From CAVTWY01 sp963738575 (GTDB lineage Bacteria > Pseudomonadota > Gammaproteobacteria > Burkholderiales > Burkholderiaceae_C): a stretch of DNA of 64,000 nt. Under the pieces are notes generated by a model. The model made no database searches and was not told the origin of the DNA. It saw only the letters and a list, made by a program, of their open reading frames with translations. This document shows positions 1 through 8,907 of this stretch, piece by piece (within the stretch, counting starts at the first letter, position 1; every line of letters starts with the position of its first letter). The translations under genes and the position numbers were made by a program. The DNA lies in assembly GCA_963738575.1 (NCBI GenBank), contig CAVTWY010000001.1, forward strand, positions 558,001-622,000, read 5' to 3'.

Positions 1-664
1 CGTTGCTCTGCGGACTGCGCACGGGCGTGTTGATCGGCGTCAGCCCCAGTTGCCTGGCGATGCGCCGCGTCTCGTTGGCGATGTAGGCGCTGCCGTTGTC
101 ACTCAGGTATTCAAGCACGCAGCCCTTGGGAATGGACTCTGTTGATCCAAAGCGCTTCTCCACGGCCTCGATCATCATCTCTCGCACCTGCTCACCGGGC
201 AAGCCCTTGCCCTCCCAGGCCCGCCAGGTGATGTTCTCACGGTCCGCGCAGTCGTTGGTGAACGTGCTGGTGACGGTGGCGCCGTCATCGCAGCCAATCT
301 CGAAGCCGTCGGAGCACCACCGCGTATTGCTGCGTAGCACCGCCACCGTGCCCTCGTGACGACGGCTGTCGCGGCGCTTGGGCGCTTTGGGCAGCAGCAT
401 CTGGTGCTGCGCCATCACGCGGTAGGCCCGTTTGGGATTCACACGAGGTGTGCCGTGGCCCTTGCGCTGCCGGTTGACCAGCGCGCAGGCGCGCCGGTAC
501 CCGTAGGTTGGCAGCTCGAGCACCTGCTCACGGATCTCGGCAATCAAGATCGCATCGCCCAGCGGCGTGCGCCCACGGCGACGATCGTGCCACGTCGCAT
601 CGCGCAGCACCATCGTTTGCACATTGGAGCGCGCCACGCTCAGCGCGGCACACACCGCGCTCAT
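1..664 (-). CDS. IS3-family transposase OrfB (partial, rve/DDE integrase domain)
   Basis: Encodes the catalytic half of an IS3 transposase and is cut by the window edge. Visible DDE landmarks are the first Asp in WCSDGFEIGCDDG and the second Asp in YLSDNGSAYIANETR; the final Glu would lie beyond base 1. The HTH_21-like segment around YGYRRACALVNRQRKG precedes the integrase core, as in IS2/ISRso-type elements. The ATG at 664 overlaps the OrfA stop (ATGA). The OrfB frame is open further upstream, through the A7G run at 703-710, so the working transposase is probably an OrfAB fusion made by -1 frameshifting. Reinitiation at the ATG is the alternative. Confidence 0.85.
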   Translation of the reverse strand, partial: MSAVCAALSVARSNVQTMVLRDATWHDRRRGRTPLGDAILIAEIREQVLELPTYGYRRACALVNRQRKGHGTPRVNPKRAYRVMAQHQMLLPKAPKRRDSRRHEGTVAVLRSNTRWCSDGFEIGCDDGATVTSTFTNDCADRENITWRAWEGKGLPGEQVREMMIEAVEKRFGSTESIPKGCVLEYLSDNGSAYIANETRRIARQLGLTPINTPVRSPQSN

Positions 665-1065
665 GCCTCGTCCTTGGGCCACAAGGGTGAGCGCGCAATC
701 CACTTTTTTTCGACGGAGATCTCCACCGCTTCCTTCAGGATCTCGTTTTGCAGCGTCACCTTGCCCAGCACCCGCTGCAGCTTCTTGATCTCGTCGCGCG
801 CCGCCGCCAGCTGCGACGCCGGCACCACCGACTCCCCCGCACCCACGGCCACCAACGCGCCTTGGCGCTCCAGCTTGCGCCAAGCAAAGAGCAGGCTTGC
901 CGCCACTCCGGTCTCCCGTGCGACGAGCGACACGCTCATGCCGGGCTCGTACGTGCGCGCCACCAGGGAAGCTTTCTCGGTGACAGACCAGCGCCTTCGG
1001 CGCTGGTCTGTCACAACCACTTCAACCTTGTTCGTACCCGTGTCCGTAGCTCTAGTCGTGTTCAC
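661..1065 (-). CDS. IS3-family transposase OrfA (HTH)
   Basis: A 134-residue HTH_Tnp_1 protein that binds the IS ends. The helix-turn-helix lies around residues 26-62 (WSVTEKASLVARTYEPGMSV, then ETGVAASLLFAWRK). A leucine-rich coiled-coil follows (AARDEIKKLQRVLGKVTLQNEI), as usual for OrfA multimerisation. The start is GTG at 1065 with AGGAG about 8 nt upstream; the next candidate lacks a ribosome site. Near its 3' end the gene carries an A7G run, and it overlaps OrfB by 4 nt. It looks intact. Confidence 0.9.
   Translation of the reverse strand: MNTTRATDTGTNKVEVVVTDQRRRRWSVTEKASLVARTYEPGMSVSLVARETGVAASLLFAWRKLERQGALVAVGAGESVVPASQLAAARDEIKKLQRVLGKVTLQNEILKEAVEISVEKKWIARSPLWPKDEA
703..710 (-). 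promoter_or_regulatory. Probable programmed -1 frameshift site (A7G)
   Basis: On the minus strand the OrfA frame reads through AAAAAAAG about 40 nt before its stop. A -1 slip here enters the OrfB frame, which I checked codon by codon and found open from here to the OrfB ATG. A6G/A7G slippery runs are the standard way IS3-family elements make the OrfAB transposase. I did not identify a downstream stimulatory hairpin. Confidence 0.6.
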
Positions 1066-1134
1066 AGTTCTTCTCCTATCTGCAAAGATAAGCGATAGAA
1101 CTTGTCCTGGGAATCAGGGGGCTAGATCAGGGGC

Positions 1135-2181
1135 TTACATCACGCGCCCGTACCACCACAGCGACAGCGTGGCGGCCACCAACACCAGCAGGGCACCAAG
1201 CGCCGCAAAGAGCGCAGAGATTTCAGTCTCTTTTTTCTGCGCCGTCAGGCGCGTGCCGAGCGACTGGTAGACCTTTTGCAAGTCGGCTGCCGTGCCCGCA
1301 TAGAAGTACTCGGAGCGTGTGGCCGCTGCGATGTTTTTAAGCGATTGTTCGTCCAACCGCACCCGCATGGTCCAACCTTCAAACCCAATGGTGTCGCCGT
1401 CTTTGGTGCCCACGCCCACGGTGTAGATGCGCACGCCGCGATCGGCGGCCATTTTCGCGGCGTCCATGGGGTCAGGCCCGGTGGTGCGTTGCCCATCGGT
1501 CAGCAAAATGATGGCGGCGGAGCTGTACGAGCCCGGCTCCACGGGGGTGAAGGTGGGTGCTGCATTGCGTTCACCCAGCGTTTTGGGCATGGTGCGTTGC
1601 CCGGTAATCTGCGACAGGTCGATGCCGGCGTCAGGAAACAAGGTCGCCAAACTTAAAACCATGCCGCTGCCGATGGCCGTGCCGCGTTGCAGTTGAAAGC
1701 GATCGATGGCCGCCAGCACATCGTCGCGGCTGGTGGTAGGCGGTTGCACCACGGCGGCCGTGCCCGCAAACTGCACGATGCCGACCCGCACAGCGCGCGG
1801 CAGTTCGGCCACAAAGGCTTTGGCGGCGGCCTGCGCAGCGGCCATGCGGTTGGGCAACACGTCGGTGGCTCGCATGCTACCGGACACGTCCATGGCCAAG
1901 ATGATGGTTTGCTCCACCATGGGCAGGGTGATGACTGCCGTGGGGCGTGCCACGGCCAGCAAGGTGGCAGCGAGCGCCGACAGCAGCAAGATGGGTGGCA
2001 CGTGGCGCCGCCAGACGCCACCACGGCCTTGTGCCTCGCGCACGATGTCAAGGTTGGTCCAGGCCACTGCGGCCTTCTTGCGGCGTTTAAGAAGCCACAG
2101 GTAAAAGAGCACCAGAACAGGCAACAACAACAACAGCCACAGCATTTCGGGCCACAAAAAGCTAACCGGCATGCGGTTCAT
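1135..2181 (-). CDS. von Willebrand factor A domain membrane protein, BatA-like
   Basis: A 348-residue membrane protein of the BatA/aerotolerance type. Two N-terminal membrane segments (about residues 12-31 and 62-79) precede a VWA domain with an intact metal site: DVSGS at 98-102 and LLTDG further on. A third membrane helix lies at the C-terminus (ISALFAALGALLVLVAATLS). MoxR-DUF58-VWA operons are thought to act in envelope protein or metalloprotein maturation. The start was chosen at 2181 because its ATG overlaps the stop of the DUF58 gene (ATGA). The usual downstream batB/batD genes are not visible: an IS element begins 6 bp after the stop codon. Confidence 0.88.
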   Translation of the reverse strand: MNRMPVSFLWPEMLWLLLLLPVLVLFYLWLLKRRKKAAVAWTNLDIVREAQGRGGVWRRHVPPILLLSALAATLLAVARPTAVITLPMVEQTIILAMDVSGSMRATDVLPNRMAAAQAAAKAFVAELPRAVRVGIVQFAGTAAVVQPPTTSRDDVLAAIDRFQLQRGTAIGSGMVLSLATLFPDAGIDLSQITGQRTMPKTLGERNAAPTFTPVEPGSYSSAAIILLTDGQRTTGPDPMDAAKMAADRGVRIYTVGVGTKDGDTIGFEGWTMRVRLDEQSLKNIAAATRSEYFYAGTAADLQKVYQSLGTRLTAQKKETEISALFAALGALLVLVAATLSLWWYGRVM

Positions 2182-3209
2182 GAGCGTTCCCTTCGGTGGG
2201 CTTGACCGTGTTGCCGCGCGCCCCATGCCAACGCACCCGCACTCAGGCGTGCCCGTTGACGACGAGCGTGGATGAAGCGGATCAAGGCGTTGCCAACGTC
2301 GTCATCGGTGCTTAGTTCAAGGCAGTCTACGCCGGCTTGCGCCAGCATGTTGCGCACCCCAGCCTCGCGCTTTGCGGCGGCTTCGGCGTAGCGTTTGCGA
2401 AAACCAGGTGCGCCTGTGTCCACCATCAACTGGTCGCCCGTTTCAGCGTCAATCAGGGGCACCAAGCCGACATCGGGCATCTCGCGCTCGGCCGGGTCCA
2501 CCACACGCACCGCCACCACATCGTGGCGGTGGGTAAGCTCTGCCAGGGCGGTGTCCCAACCGGGCTCGCTGATGAAGTCGGACATCACAAACACGACGCT
2601 GCGTCCCTTGATCACGGGCATGGCCGCGCGCAGCAAGGCGCCCAGGTTGGTGCCCTTGGTGGGCTTCGTGTTGGTCTTTCCTGGGGGCACGACAGTCAAG
2701 TGGGGTCTGGTTTCGATGCGGTGCATCAACTCCATCACTTGGCGACGACCGCTGCGCGCAGGGATGGTGGCGTCGACCCCGCTGCCGTACAACAGCGCGC
2801 CCACACGGTGCCCTTTGCGGGTGAGGGCGCTTGCCAGCACGCCTGTGATGTCGGCCACCAGCGAGCGTTTGCGCACGCGTGTGCCAAAGTCAATCGAGGC
2901 GCTTAGATCAAGCAAAAACCATGCGGCGGCCTCGCGGTCTTCAAGGTACTCGCGCACGTAGGGCTGGTTCATGCGGGCGGTGACGTGCCAATCGATGCGG
3001 CGCACGTCGTCGTGGTGTTGGTATTCGCGAAGCTCGGCCAAATCGAGCCCATGGCCGCGAAACAGCGTGCGCCAATCACCTTGCAAAATGCCGTCGAGAC
3101 GCTTCAGCACCGTCCACTCAAGGCGTTGCAATCGATCATCGGCGCGCCAAGCGGGCGCCGCAGGCACTTGCGTGGCCGCCAAACTAGCCGTTTGCGCTGC
3201 GAGCTTCAT
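2178..3209 (-). CDS. DUF58 domain protein
   Basis: A soluble 343-residue DUF58 protein, a VWA-like fold that is always found beside MoxR ATPases. The family signature is visible (LREYQHHDDVRRIDWHVTAR) and is followed by a VWA-like strand LLDLSASIDFG that keeps DxSxS. The start at 3209 (MKLAAQTAS) is preferred over an upstream in-frame ATG at 3284, because the latter would overlap the MoxR gene by about 100 bp; the chosen start overlaps it by 26 bp. Middle gene of the three-gene minus-strand operon moxR-DUF58-batA. Confidence 0.88.
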   Translation of the reverse strand: MKLAAQTASLAATQVPAAPAWRADDRLQRLEWTVLKRLDGILQGDWRTLFRGHGLDLAELREYQHHDDVRRIDWHVTARMNQPYVREYLEDREAAAWFLLDLSASIDFGTRVRKRSLVADITGVLASALTRKGHRVGALLYGSGVDATIPARSGRRQVMELMHRIETRPHLTVVPPGKTNTKPTKGTNLGALLRAAMPVIKGRSVVFVMSDFISEPGWDTALAELTHRHDVVAVRVVDPAEREMPDVGLVPLIDAETGDQLMVDTGAPGFRKRYAEAAAKREAGVRNMLAQAGVDCLELSTDDDVGNALIRFIHARRQRARLSAGALAWGARQHGQAHRRERS

Positions 3210-4191
3210 CGCGGTGCTCAAGGGGCCGGGGTGGGGCGCTGATGTGTTTGACGATGCGGTCGACGATGACTTGCGAGTCAACACCTGCGGCCAGCGCCTC
3301 GTAGGTTAGCGAGACGCGGTGACGCAACACGTCGTGCACCAAGTCGCTGATGTCTTCAGGCCAAACGTAGGCGCGGCCGCGCAGCAACGCCAGCGCGCGT
3401 GCGCCTTCAATCAACGAGATGGTGGCGCGGGGACTGGCACCAAAGGCAATGTACTTGCCCAGGTCCTCCAACCCAAATTGGGCCGGGTCGCGTGTGGCCG
3501 CCACCAGCTTGACGGCATGGTGGATGAGGGACGGATCACAGTAAACCTTGCGCACCTCGCGCTGCAAGGCGGCAAGTTGGTCGGTGCTGGTGACGGGGTT
3601 GATGTCGATGGCGGCGCCGGTGACGCGCTCGACGATCACGTACTCTTCTTCTTGGTTGGGGTAATCAACCAACACCTTCATCATGAAGCGGTCAATCTGG
3701 GCTTCGGGCAGCGGGTAGGTGCCTTCGGTTTCGATCGGGTTTTGGGTGGCCATCACCAAAAACGGTTGCGGCACGTGGTGGGTTTCGCCAGCGATGGTGA
3801 CTTGGCGCTCTTGCATGACTTCGAGCAGCGCACTTTGCACTTTGGCGGGCGCACGGTTGATTTCGTCCGCCAACAGCAGGTTGGTAAACACAGGCCCCAG
3901 CGTGGTGCTGAACTCGCCGCTCTTTTGGTTGTAAATGCGCGTGCCGACCAAGTCACTGGGCACCAAGTCGGGTGTGAACTGGATGCGTTTGAACTGGCCC
4001 GACAGAGCGCGTGCTAGTGTTTTAACGGTTAGGGTCTTGGCCAGACCGGGCACGCCTTCAACCAGCAAGTGGCCTTGTGCCAGCATCGCCACCAGCACCC
4101 GTTCTAAAAATCGGTCTTGCCCCACCACCACGCGTTTAACTTCGTAGAGCAGGCGTTGCATGGATTCGGCGGTTTCGGTGGTGGTGCTCAT
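3184..4191 (-). CDS. MoxR-family AAA+ ATPase
   Basis: A 335-residue MoxR ATPase, first gene of the operon. The Walker A motif is the family's variant GVPGLAKT (about residues 48-55). Walker B is LLLADEINRAP, sensor 1 is ATQNP, and the arginine-finger region is PEAQIDRF. MoxR proteins act as chaperone-like ATPases with VWA partners, here the DUF58 and BatA-like products encoded next to it. The length is typical and no defects are visible. Confidence 0.93.
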   Translation of the reverse strand: MSTTTETAESMQRLLYEVKRVVVGQDRFLERVLVAMLAQGHLLVEGVPGLAKTLTVKTLARALSGQFKRIQFTPDLVPSDLVGTRIYNQKSGEFSTTLGPVFTNLLLADEINRAPAKVQSALLEVMQERQVTIAGETHHVPQPFLVMATQNPIETEGTYPLPEAQIDRFMMKVLVDYPNQEEEYVIVERVTGAAIDINPVTSTDQLAALQREVRKVYCDPSLIHHAVKLVAATRDPAQFGLEDLGKYIAFGASPRATISLIEGARALALLRGRAYVWPEDISDLVHDVLRHRVSLTYEALAAGVDSQVIVDRIVKHISAPPRPLEHRDEARSANG

Positions 4192-4221
4192 GCTGGGTGG
4201 CTTCTTGGGGGTGACAGACGA

Positions 4222-5328
4222 TTAAAACGGCGGCATGCCAGCGGCGCGGGCAGCATTTTCGATGGGCACGGCAAAGCCGAGCCCCACAAAGAAGCGCTGC
4301 GCGGTGGGGTTGTAAATTGCGGTGACGATGCCCACCACCTCACCGTCGTCGGTGACCAAAGGGCCACCGGAGTTGCCCGGGTTGGCCGCAGCGTCAAACT
4401 GGATCAAGTTGGTGAGCACCGAGCCACCGTCGGGTGAGCGGAAGTTGCGCTTGAGCCCCGACACCACGCCGTGGGACACCGAAGGCCCGATGCCAAACGG
4501 AAAGCCCACTGCCGTGACCCGGTCGCCAGGGCGCAAATCTTCGGTGGAGCGCATCGTTGCTGCTTTGAGATCGTCGGGGATCTTGCGCGCCCGCAGCACG
4601 GCCAAGTCGTGCTCGGGCTGGGTTCCGATCACATCGGCGTCGGCCACCAAGCCGTCGGCAAACTCGACCTTTACGCGTCTGGCACCCAGCACCACATGCA
4701 AGTTGGTCAGGATGGTGCCGTTGTCGATGATGACCACGCCGGTGCCCACGGTGTTTTTGTCGTCGTCTTCATCAGGGGTGGGCCCTGATTTGGCCGGGCT
4801 TTCGCTGCTGGGGGATTCTTTGGCGGGGCCTTCTTTGGCTGATCCGTCCTTGGGGGATTCTTTGGCGCCGGGTTTGCCATCGGGTTTTTTGGGCGGCAAA
4901 ACGTCTTTGGCGTCACGCACCGGTTTGTCCTTGGGATCGTTCATACCGATCACGCGCACCACCGAACCGATCACGTTGGCATAGGCCTTGGCGCCAGGGG
5001 CCGGCAAGGGCTTCTCGCTGAGTGTTTTTAGCACCGCTTGATCGATATCTTCTTGCGTCAGGCGCTGCGGCATCCAGGTTCGCCAAGGGGTCAAAGCGTA
5101 GAGGCTTGCCGCCAGCATCAAGGCAAACAACAGCAACCAGCGCCGGGTGAGCGATGCAGGTGGCTTCAATTTGGTTTTGGATCCAACCGCCTGGACTGCG
5201 GTTGAGACTGGCACCTCGGGCTCGCCGTGCAGTGCACTTTGCTTGGCTGCAGCCCTGTCTTGGGGTTTTGCATCACCCACCGGAGACGCCGGCGAGTAGA
5301 GCGCTGTTTTGCGTGGAGGACGGGCCAT
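4222..5328 (-). CDS. Membrane-anchored trypsin-like serine protease (DegP/S1C type, no PDZ)
   Basis: A 368-residue protein with a single membrane helix at about residues 62-82 (RRWLLLFALMLAASLYAL) and the protease domain probably in the periplasm. The catalytic triad is visible: His in ILTNLHVVLG, Asp in EHDLAVLRA and Ser in NPGNSGGPLV. Between the anchor and the protease lies a low-complexity linker rich in Lys, Glu, Pro and Ser (about residues 140-190). There is no PDZ domain after the protease, unlike DegP/DegS/MucD. Transcribed divergently from the TatD gene. The substrate is unknown. Confidence 0.85.
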   Translation of the reverse strand: MARPPRKTALYSPASPVGDAKPQDRAAAKQSALHGEPEVPVSTAVQAVGSKTKLKPPASLTRRWLLLFALMLAASLYALTPWRTWMPQRLTQEDIDQAVLKTLSEKPLPAPGAKAYANVIGSVVRVIGMNDPKDKPVRDAKDVLPPKKPDGKPGAKESPKDGSAKEGPAKESPSSESPAKSGPTPDEDDDKNTVGTGVVIIDNGTILTNLHVVLGARRVKVEFADGLVADADVIGTQPEHDLAVLRARKIPDDLKAATMRSTEDLRPGDRVTAVGFPFGIGPSVSHGVVSGLKRNFRSPDGGSVLTNLIQFDAAANPGNSGGPLVTDDGEVVGIVTAIYNPTAQRFFVGLGFAVPIENAARAAGMPPF

Positions 5329-5397
5329 GGGCGCAAGTTATCACGCCCTGCCATGAATGCAAGCTGTCACGAAGAAAACCCGGGCATCATCTGGGGG

Positions 5398-6279
5398 ATG
5401 ACCCCATGGATTGACACCCACAACCACCTGGACGATGCAGCGTTTGACGCCGATCGCGATGAGACGGTGGTGCAAGCGAGGCGGGCAGGGGTGGGTTTGT
5501 TGGTACTGCCTGCCGTGGCGGTGCACAACTTTGACACGGTGCGGCAATGGGCGCACCAGTTTGGCTTGGCCTACGCGCTGGGGGTTCATCCCATGCAAGT
5601 GGCGCAGGCCAGCGACGGCGACCTCGATGTCTTGAAGGATGCCCTGCATCGCCACCGCGACGACCCTCGTTTGGTGGCCGTGGGTGAAATCGGCATCGAC
5701 GGTTTCGACGCCGCCTCCACCACGCCCGAAGCCCACGCCCGTCAGGTTCGTTTTTTTCGGGCCCAACTGGGGCTGGCACGGGATGCAGGGCTGCCCGTGA
5801 TCATGCACGTGCGCAAAGCGGTGGATGCAGTGCTGGCCGGTTTGCGGCGCATGCCTGCGCCCGGGGGCATTGCACATGCCTACAACGGCAGTGAATCCCA
5901 AGCCCGCGTGTTTCGAAGCATGGGCGTGAAGCTTGGGTTTGGAGGGGGCATGACGTTTGAGCGTGCGCTGCACCTGCGCAAGTTGGCCACCCATTTACCC
6001 CTGGACAGCATCGTGCTTGAAACGGACGCACCTGACATCGTGCCCCAATGGCGTTACCGAACACGCGAGCAACGCGGCGCCGGTGCTGTGGTGCGCAATG
6101 AGGCGGCCGAACTGCCGCGCATGGCGCAGGTGCTGGCCGACTTAAGGGGGCTTGCATTGCCCGAGCTCGCGGCGGCCATGCAGGTCAACACCTGCGCAGC
6201 GCTGCCACGCGTGTCGGCGTTGTTGCTCAACGCAGGTGGTGTGACGGCACTTGGTCGCGATCGGGCGCCTGACCGCTAG
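5398..6279 (+). CDS. TatD-family metal-dependent hydrolase
   Basis: A 293-residue TatD-family deoxyribonuclease/hydrolase (amidohydrolase TIM barrel). Metal ligands are visible in order: the HxH motif in IDTHNHLDD, Glu in VGEIGIDG, His in VIMHVRKA, His in GIAHAYNG and Asp in LETDAPDI. The start at 5398 puts the HxH at residues 8-10 as in the family. The longer reading frame from 5227 would run over the divergent protease gene and is rejected. Family members act in DNA repair or RNA/DNA turnover; the exact substrate cannot be told. Confidence 0.88.
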   Translation: MTPWIDTHNHLDDAAFDADRDETVVQARRAGVGLLVLPAVAVHNFDTVRQWAHQFGLAYALGVHPMQVAQASDGDLDVLKDALHRHRDDPRLVAVGEIGIDGFDAASTTPEAHARQVRFFRAQLGLARDAGLPVIMHVRKAVDAVLAGLRRMPAPGGIAHAYNGSESQARVFRSMGVKLGFGGGMTFERALHLRKLATHLPLDSIVLETDAPDIVPQWRYRTREQRGAGAVVRNEAAELPRMAQVLADLRGLALPELAAAMQVNTCAALPRVSALLLNAGGVTALGRDRAPDR

Positions 6280-6299
6280 AGGCCATCACAATCGGTGCC

Positions 6300-7058
6300 A
6301 TGACCGCATCCAAAAATTTGCCGCCCGTCACCCTGTCCGAGCACGACGGCGTGCGCTACCTGCACCTCAACAGCTCGTGGATTCAGGGTGCCATGCGCTT
6401 GGCTGAGCCCAAAAAAATCGAACTTGAATACGTGCAGCGCATGATGGCCTGGATGCTGTGGCGCCCCACGGGCGAGGTCGCCACCGGGCATGCGGTGCAG
6501 CTGGGCATGGGTGCCTCGGCCATCACGCGCTTTTGTCGCCAGGTGATGAAGATGAACACCACCGTGGTGGAGATCAACCCCGAGGTGGTGGCGGCCAATC
6601 GCGCGTGGTTTCGTCTGCCACGTGAAGACGCCAAGTTGCACGTCGTCACCGGCGATGCGCGCGCCTGGGTGGACGACCCTGCCAACGCCCAAACCGTGAA
6701 TGTGTTGTGCGTTGACCTGTACGACCAGGATGCCGACGTGCCCGTACTCAACGACGAGGCTTTCTACCAGTCTTGCTTCAACGTGTTGGCGAACGGTGGC
6801 TTGATGAGCGTGAACCTGTTCGGTCGGCGCGCCAGCTTTGACGAAAGTGCGCGACGCGTGGCGGCACTATTTGGCACCCAGCAGGTGTGGCAGCTCACCC
6901 CAACCCGTGAAGGAAACACGATCCTGGTGGCGGCGCGCGGTGTGGTGGTGCCCGAGCGCGACACGCTGCGCGAGCGCGCCGATACCATCGAGACGCTGTA
7001 TGGATTGCCCGCCAAAAAGTGGTTGCGCATGGTGCGCCCACTCACCGTAAAAAATTGA
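6300..7058 (+). CDS. Spermidine synthase-like methyltransferase-fold protein
   Basis: A 252-residue protein with a Rossmann core similar to spermidine synthase. The nucleotide-binding loop is AVQLGMGASAITRF and is followed by the acidic strand-2 end TTVVEINPEVV. LCVDLYDQDADVPVL occupies the position of the catalytic Asp region. It lacks the full N-terminal beta domain of true spermidine synthases, so polyamine synthesis is not assured; many betaproteobacterial homologues are called simply spermidine synthase-like. It starts 20 bp after tatD and ends 19 bp before the secretion ATPase, so the three genes may be co-transcribed. Confidence 0.75.
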   Translation: MTASKNLPPVTLSEHDGVRYLHLNSSWIQGAMRLAEPKKIELEYVQRMMAWMLWRPTGEVATGHAVQLGMGASAITRFCRQVMKMNTTVVEINPEVVAANRAWFRLPREDAKLHVVTGDARAWVDDPANAQTVNVLCVDLYDQDADVPVLNDEAFYQSCFNVLANGGLMSVNLFGRRASFDESARRVAALFGTQQVWQLTPTREGNTILVAARGVVVPERDTLRERADTIETLYGLPAKKWLRMVRPLTVKN

Positions 7059-7077
7059 CCCCATCGCTCCGCCACCC

Positions 7078-8874
7078 ATGAACGCCGTTGTCAGCCTGCC
7101 CACCCGCACCCGCTTGGATTGGCGCATGCTGCTGCAATGGTTGCAAGCCGACGGCGTCATCAGTCAAGCCGAGGCCACGGTGGTGGCGCAACGCTTTGGT
7201 GCGGGCGCCAGCCGCCAGCACCCCTTGATTCGTCTGGCTGCTGCCAACCTGCAAAGCCTTAAAAGCAGCCGCCCGCTAGATACCGAAGCGCTAACCGAAT
7301 GGTTGGCCAAGCGCATTGGGCTGCCCTACCTGCGCATCGACCCTTTGAAGGTGGACGTGGGCCGCGTGGCCGAAGTGATGTCGGTGCGCTATGCCGAAAT
7401 GCGCAGTGCCTTGCCCGTCAAGGTCACGCCCACCGAGGTGGTGATTGCCACCTGCGAGCCCTTCGACACCGACTGGAAGGCCGAGATCGAGTCGCACACC
7501 CGCAAGGTGGTGAAGTTTGTGATCGTCAGCCCGCTGGAGCTGCAGCGTTTCACGACCGAGTTCTTTACCCTTGCCAAGTCGGTGAAGGCGGCTGTCAAAT
7601 CGGGTGACAACAACCCGATGGCCAACTTTGAGCAGTTGGTAGAGCTGGGCCGCGCCAACAAGCAACTCGACGCCAACGACCAAGGTGTGGTGCAGGTGGT
7701 GGATTGGCTGTGGCAATACGCCTTTGACCAACGCGCCAGCGACATCCACCTGGAGCCGCGCCGCGAGATGGGTGCCATCCGCTTCCGCATTGACGGTGTG
7801 TTGCACACCGTGTACCAGTTGCCTCAATCGGTGATGAATGCCATGACAGCGCGCATCAAGCTGCTGGGCCGCATGGACGTGGTGGAGCGCCGCCGCCCGC
7901 AAGACGGCCGCATCAAAACGGTGCGCCCCGACGGTGCTGGCAGCCAAGCTGGTGGCGAGGTGGAGATGCGTTTGTCGACGCTGCCCACCGCGTTTGGTGA
8001 AAAACTCGTGATGCGAATTTTTGACCCCGACACCGCCGTCAAAACTGTCGAGCAACTTGGCTTTGGCATGCACGACGCGCAGCGCTGGAGCAACCTCATC
8101 GGCAACACGCATGGCATCATCTTGGTGACCGGGCCCACAGGGTCGGGCAAAACCACGACGCTGTACTCCACGCTCAAACGCTTGGCCACCGACGAGGTCA
8201 ACGTCACCACCATCGAAGACCCGATCGAGATGATCGAGCCCGCGCTCAATCAAACCCAGGTGCAAACGGTGCTCGACTTTGGTTTTGCCGAGGGTGTGCG
8301 GGCGCTGATGCGCCAAGACCCCGACATCATCATGATCGGCGAGATTCGCGACCTGGAAACCGCCGAGATGGCGATCCAGGCCGCCCTGACGGGCCACTTG
8401 GTGTTCAGCACCCTGCACACCAACGACGCCGCCAGTGCCATCACCCGGCTAACCGATTTGGGCGTGCCACCCTACCTGATTGGTGCCACGGTGATTGGTG
8501 TGCTGGCGCAGCGCTTGGCGCGCACCCTGTGCGTGGCGTGCAAAGAACCCGACACCGAGATGAGCAGCGCACGCTTGGACGAGGCCGTGGCGCCGTTTCG
8601 CTTGAACGGCACCCCGCGCCCTTACAAGCCTGTGGGCTGCCTGGACTGCCGCATGACGGGCTACCGTGGGCGCGCCGGTTTGTACGAGCTGATGGTGCTC
8701 AACGACGAGTCGCGCGAGGCCTTGCACCAAGAGGTGGACATGGCAGCCCTGCGCAAACACGCGCTGGCCGACGGCATGCACCCCCTGCGCGTGGCGGGGG
8801 TGATGAAAGTTGCTGAGGGTGTGACGACGCTCGACGAAGTGTTGCGAACCACGCCGGCTTGGAGCAAGCGCTAG
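7078..8874 (+). CDS. GspE/PilB-family secretion ATPase
   Basis: A 598-residue type II secretion / type IV pilus assembly ATPase. An N1-type MshEN domain (about residues 60-160) precedes the ATPase core. Walker A is GPTGSGKTTT, the Asp box is TTIEDPIEM, Walker B is DPDIIMIGEIRD, and the His box is TGHLVFSTLHTN. A C-terminal zinc-binding tetracysteine element is visible (CVACKEP and CLDCRMTGYRGRAG). No pilin, platform or secretin genes are adjacent, so whether it powers secretion or pili cannot be decided here. Confidence 0.88.
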   Translation: MNAVVSLPTRTRLDWRMLLQWLQADGVISQAEATVVAQRFGAGASRQHPLIRLAAANLQSLKSSRPLDTEALTEWLAKRIGLPYLRIDPLKVDVGRVAEVMSVRYAEMRSALPVKVTPTEVVIATCEPFDTDWKAEIESHTRKVVKFVIVSPLELQRFTTEFFTLAKSVKAAVKSGDNNPMANFEQLVELGRANKQLDANDQGVVQVVDWLWQYAFDQRASDIHLEPRREMGAIRFRIDGVLHTVYQLPQSVMNAMTARIKLLGRMDVVERRRPQDGRIKTVRPDGAGSQAGGEVEMRLSTLPTAFGEKLVMRIFDPDTAVKTVEQLGFGMHDAQRWSNLIGNTHGIILVTGPTGSGKTTTLYSTLKRLATDEVNVTTIEDPIEMIEPALNQTQVQTVLDFGFAEGVRALMRQDPDIIMIGEIRDLETAEMAIQAALTGHLVFSTLHTNDAASAITRLTDLGVPPYLIGATVIGVLAQRLARTLCVACKEPDTEMSSARLDEAVAPFRLNGTPRPYKPVGCLDCRMTGYRGRAGLYELMVLNDESREALHQEVDMAALRKHALADGMHPLRVAGVMKVAEGVTTLDEVLRTTPAWSKR

Positions 8875-8907
8875 GTCTGAGGCCGCCGCGTGGTGATCAC
8901 GCGAGGA

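Larger units (their letters stand above)
1..1129 (-). mobile_element. IS3-family insertion sequence (IS2-like), cut by window start
   Basis: The element contains OrfA and OrfB transposase genes on the minus strand and runs off the left edge. Its right boundary (the 5' end of the element) is placed at 1129: read on the minus strand it begins TGATCTAGCCCCCTGATTCC, which has the terminal TG and the CCCCTGATTCC block typical of IS2-like ends. The other end is outside the window, so the inverted repeat cannot be matched. A 5-bp target duplication, if present, would be the GGGGC at 1130-1134. The insertion lies immediately after the stop codon of the BatA-like gene at 1135. Confidence 0.85.

Noticed and set aside
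356..1270. 304-residue plus-strand reading frame across the IS element
   Set aside because: It is the antisense of OrfA/OrfB and runs over the IS boundary into the BatA-like gene; no ribosome site or recognisable domain.
5227..5397. N-terminal extension of TatD
   Set aside because: It lies over the divergent protease gene and does not resemble the family; the HxH motif must be close to the N-terminus.
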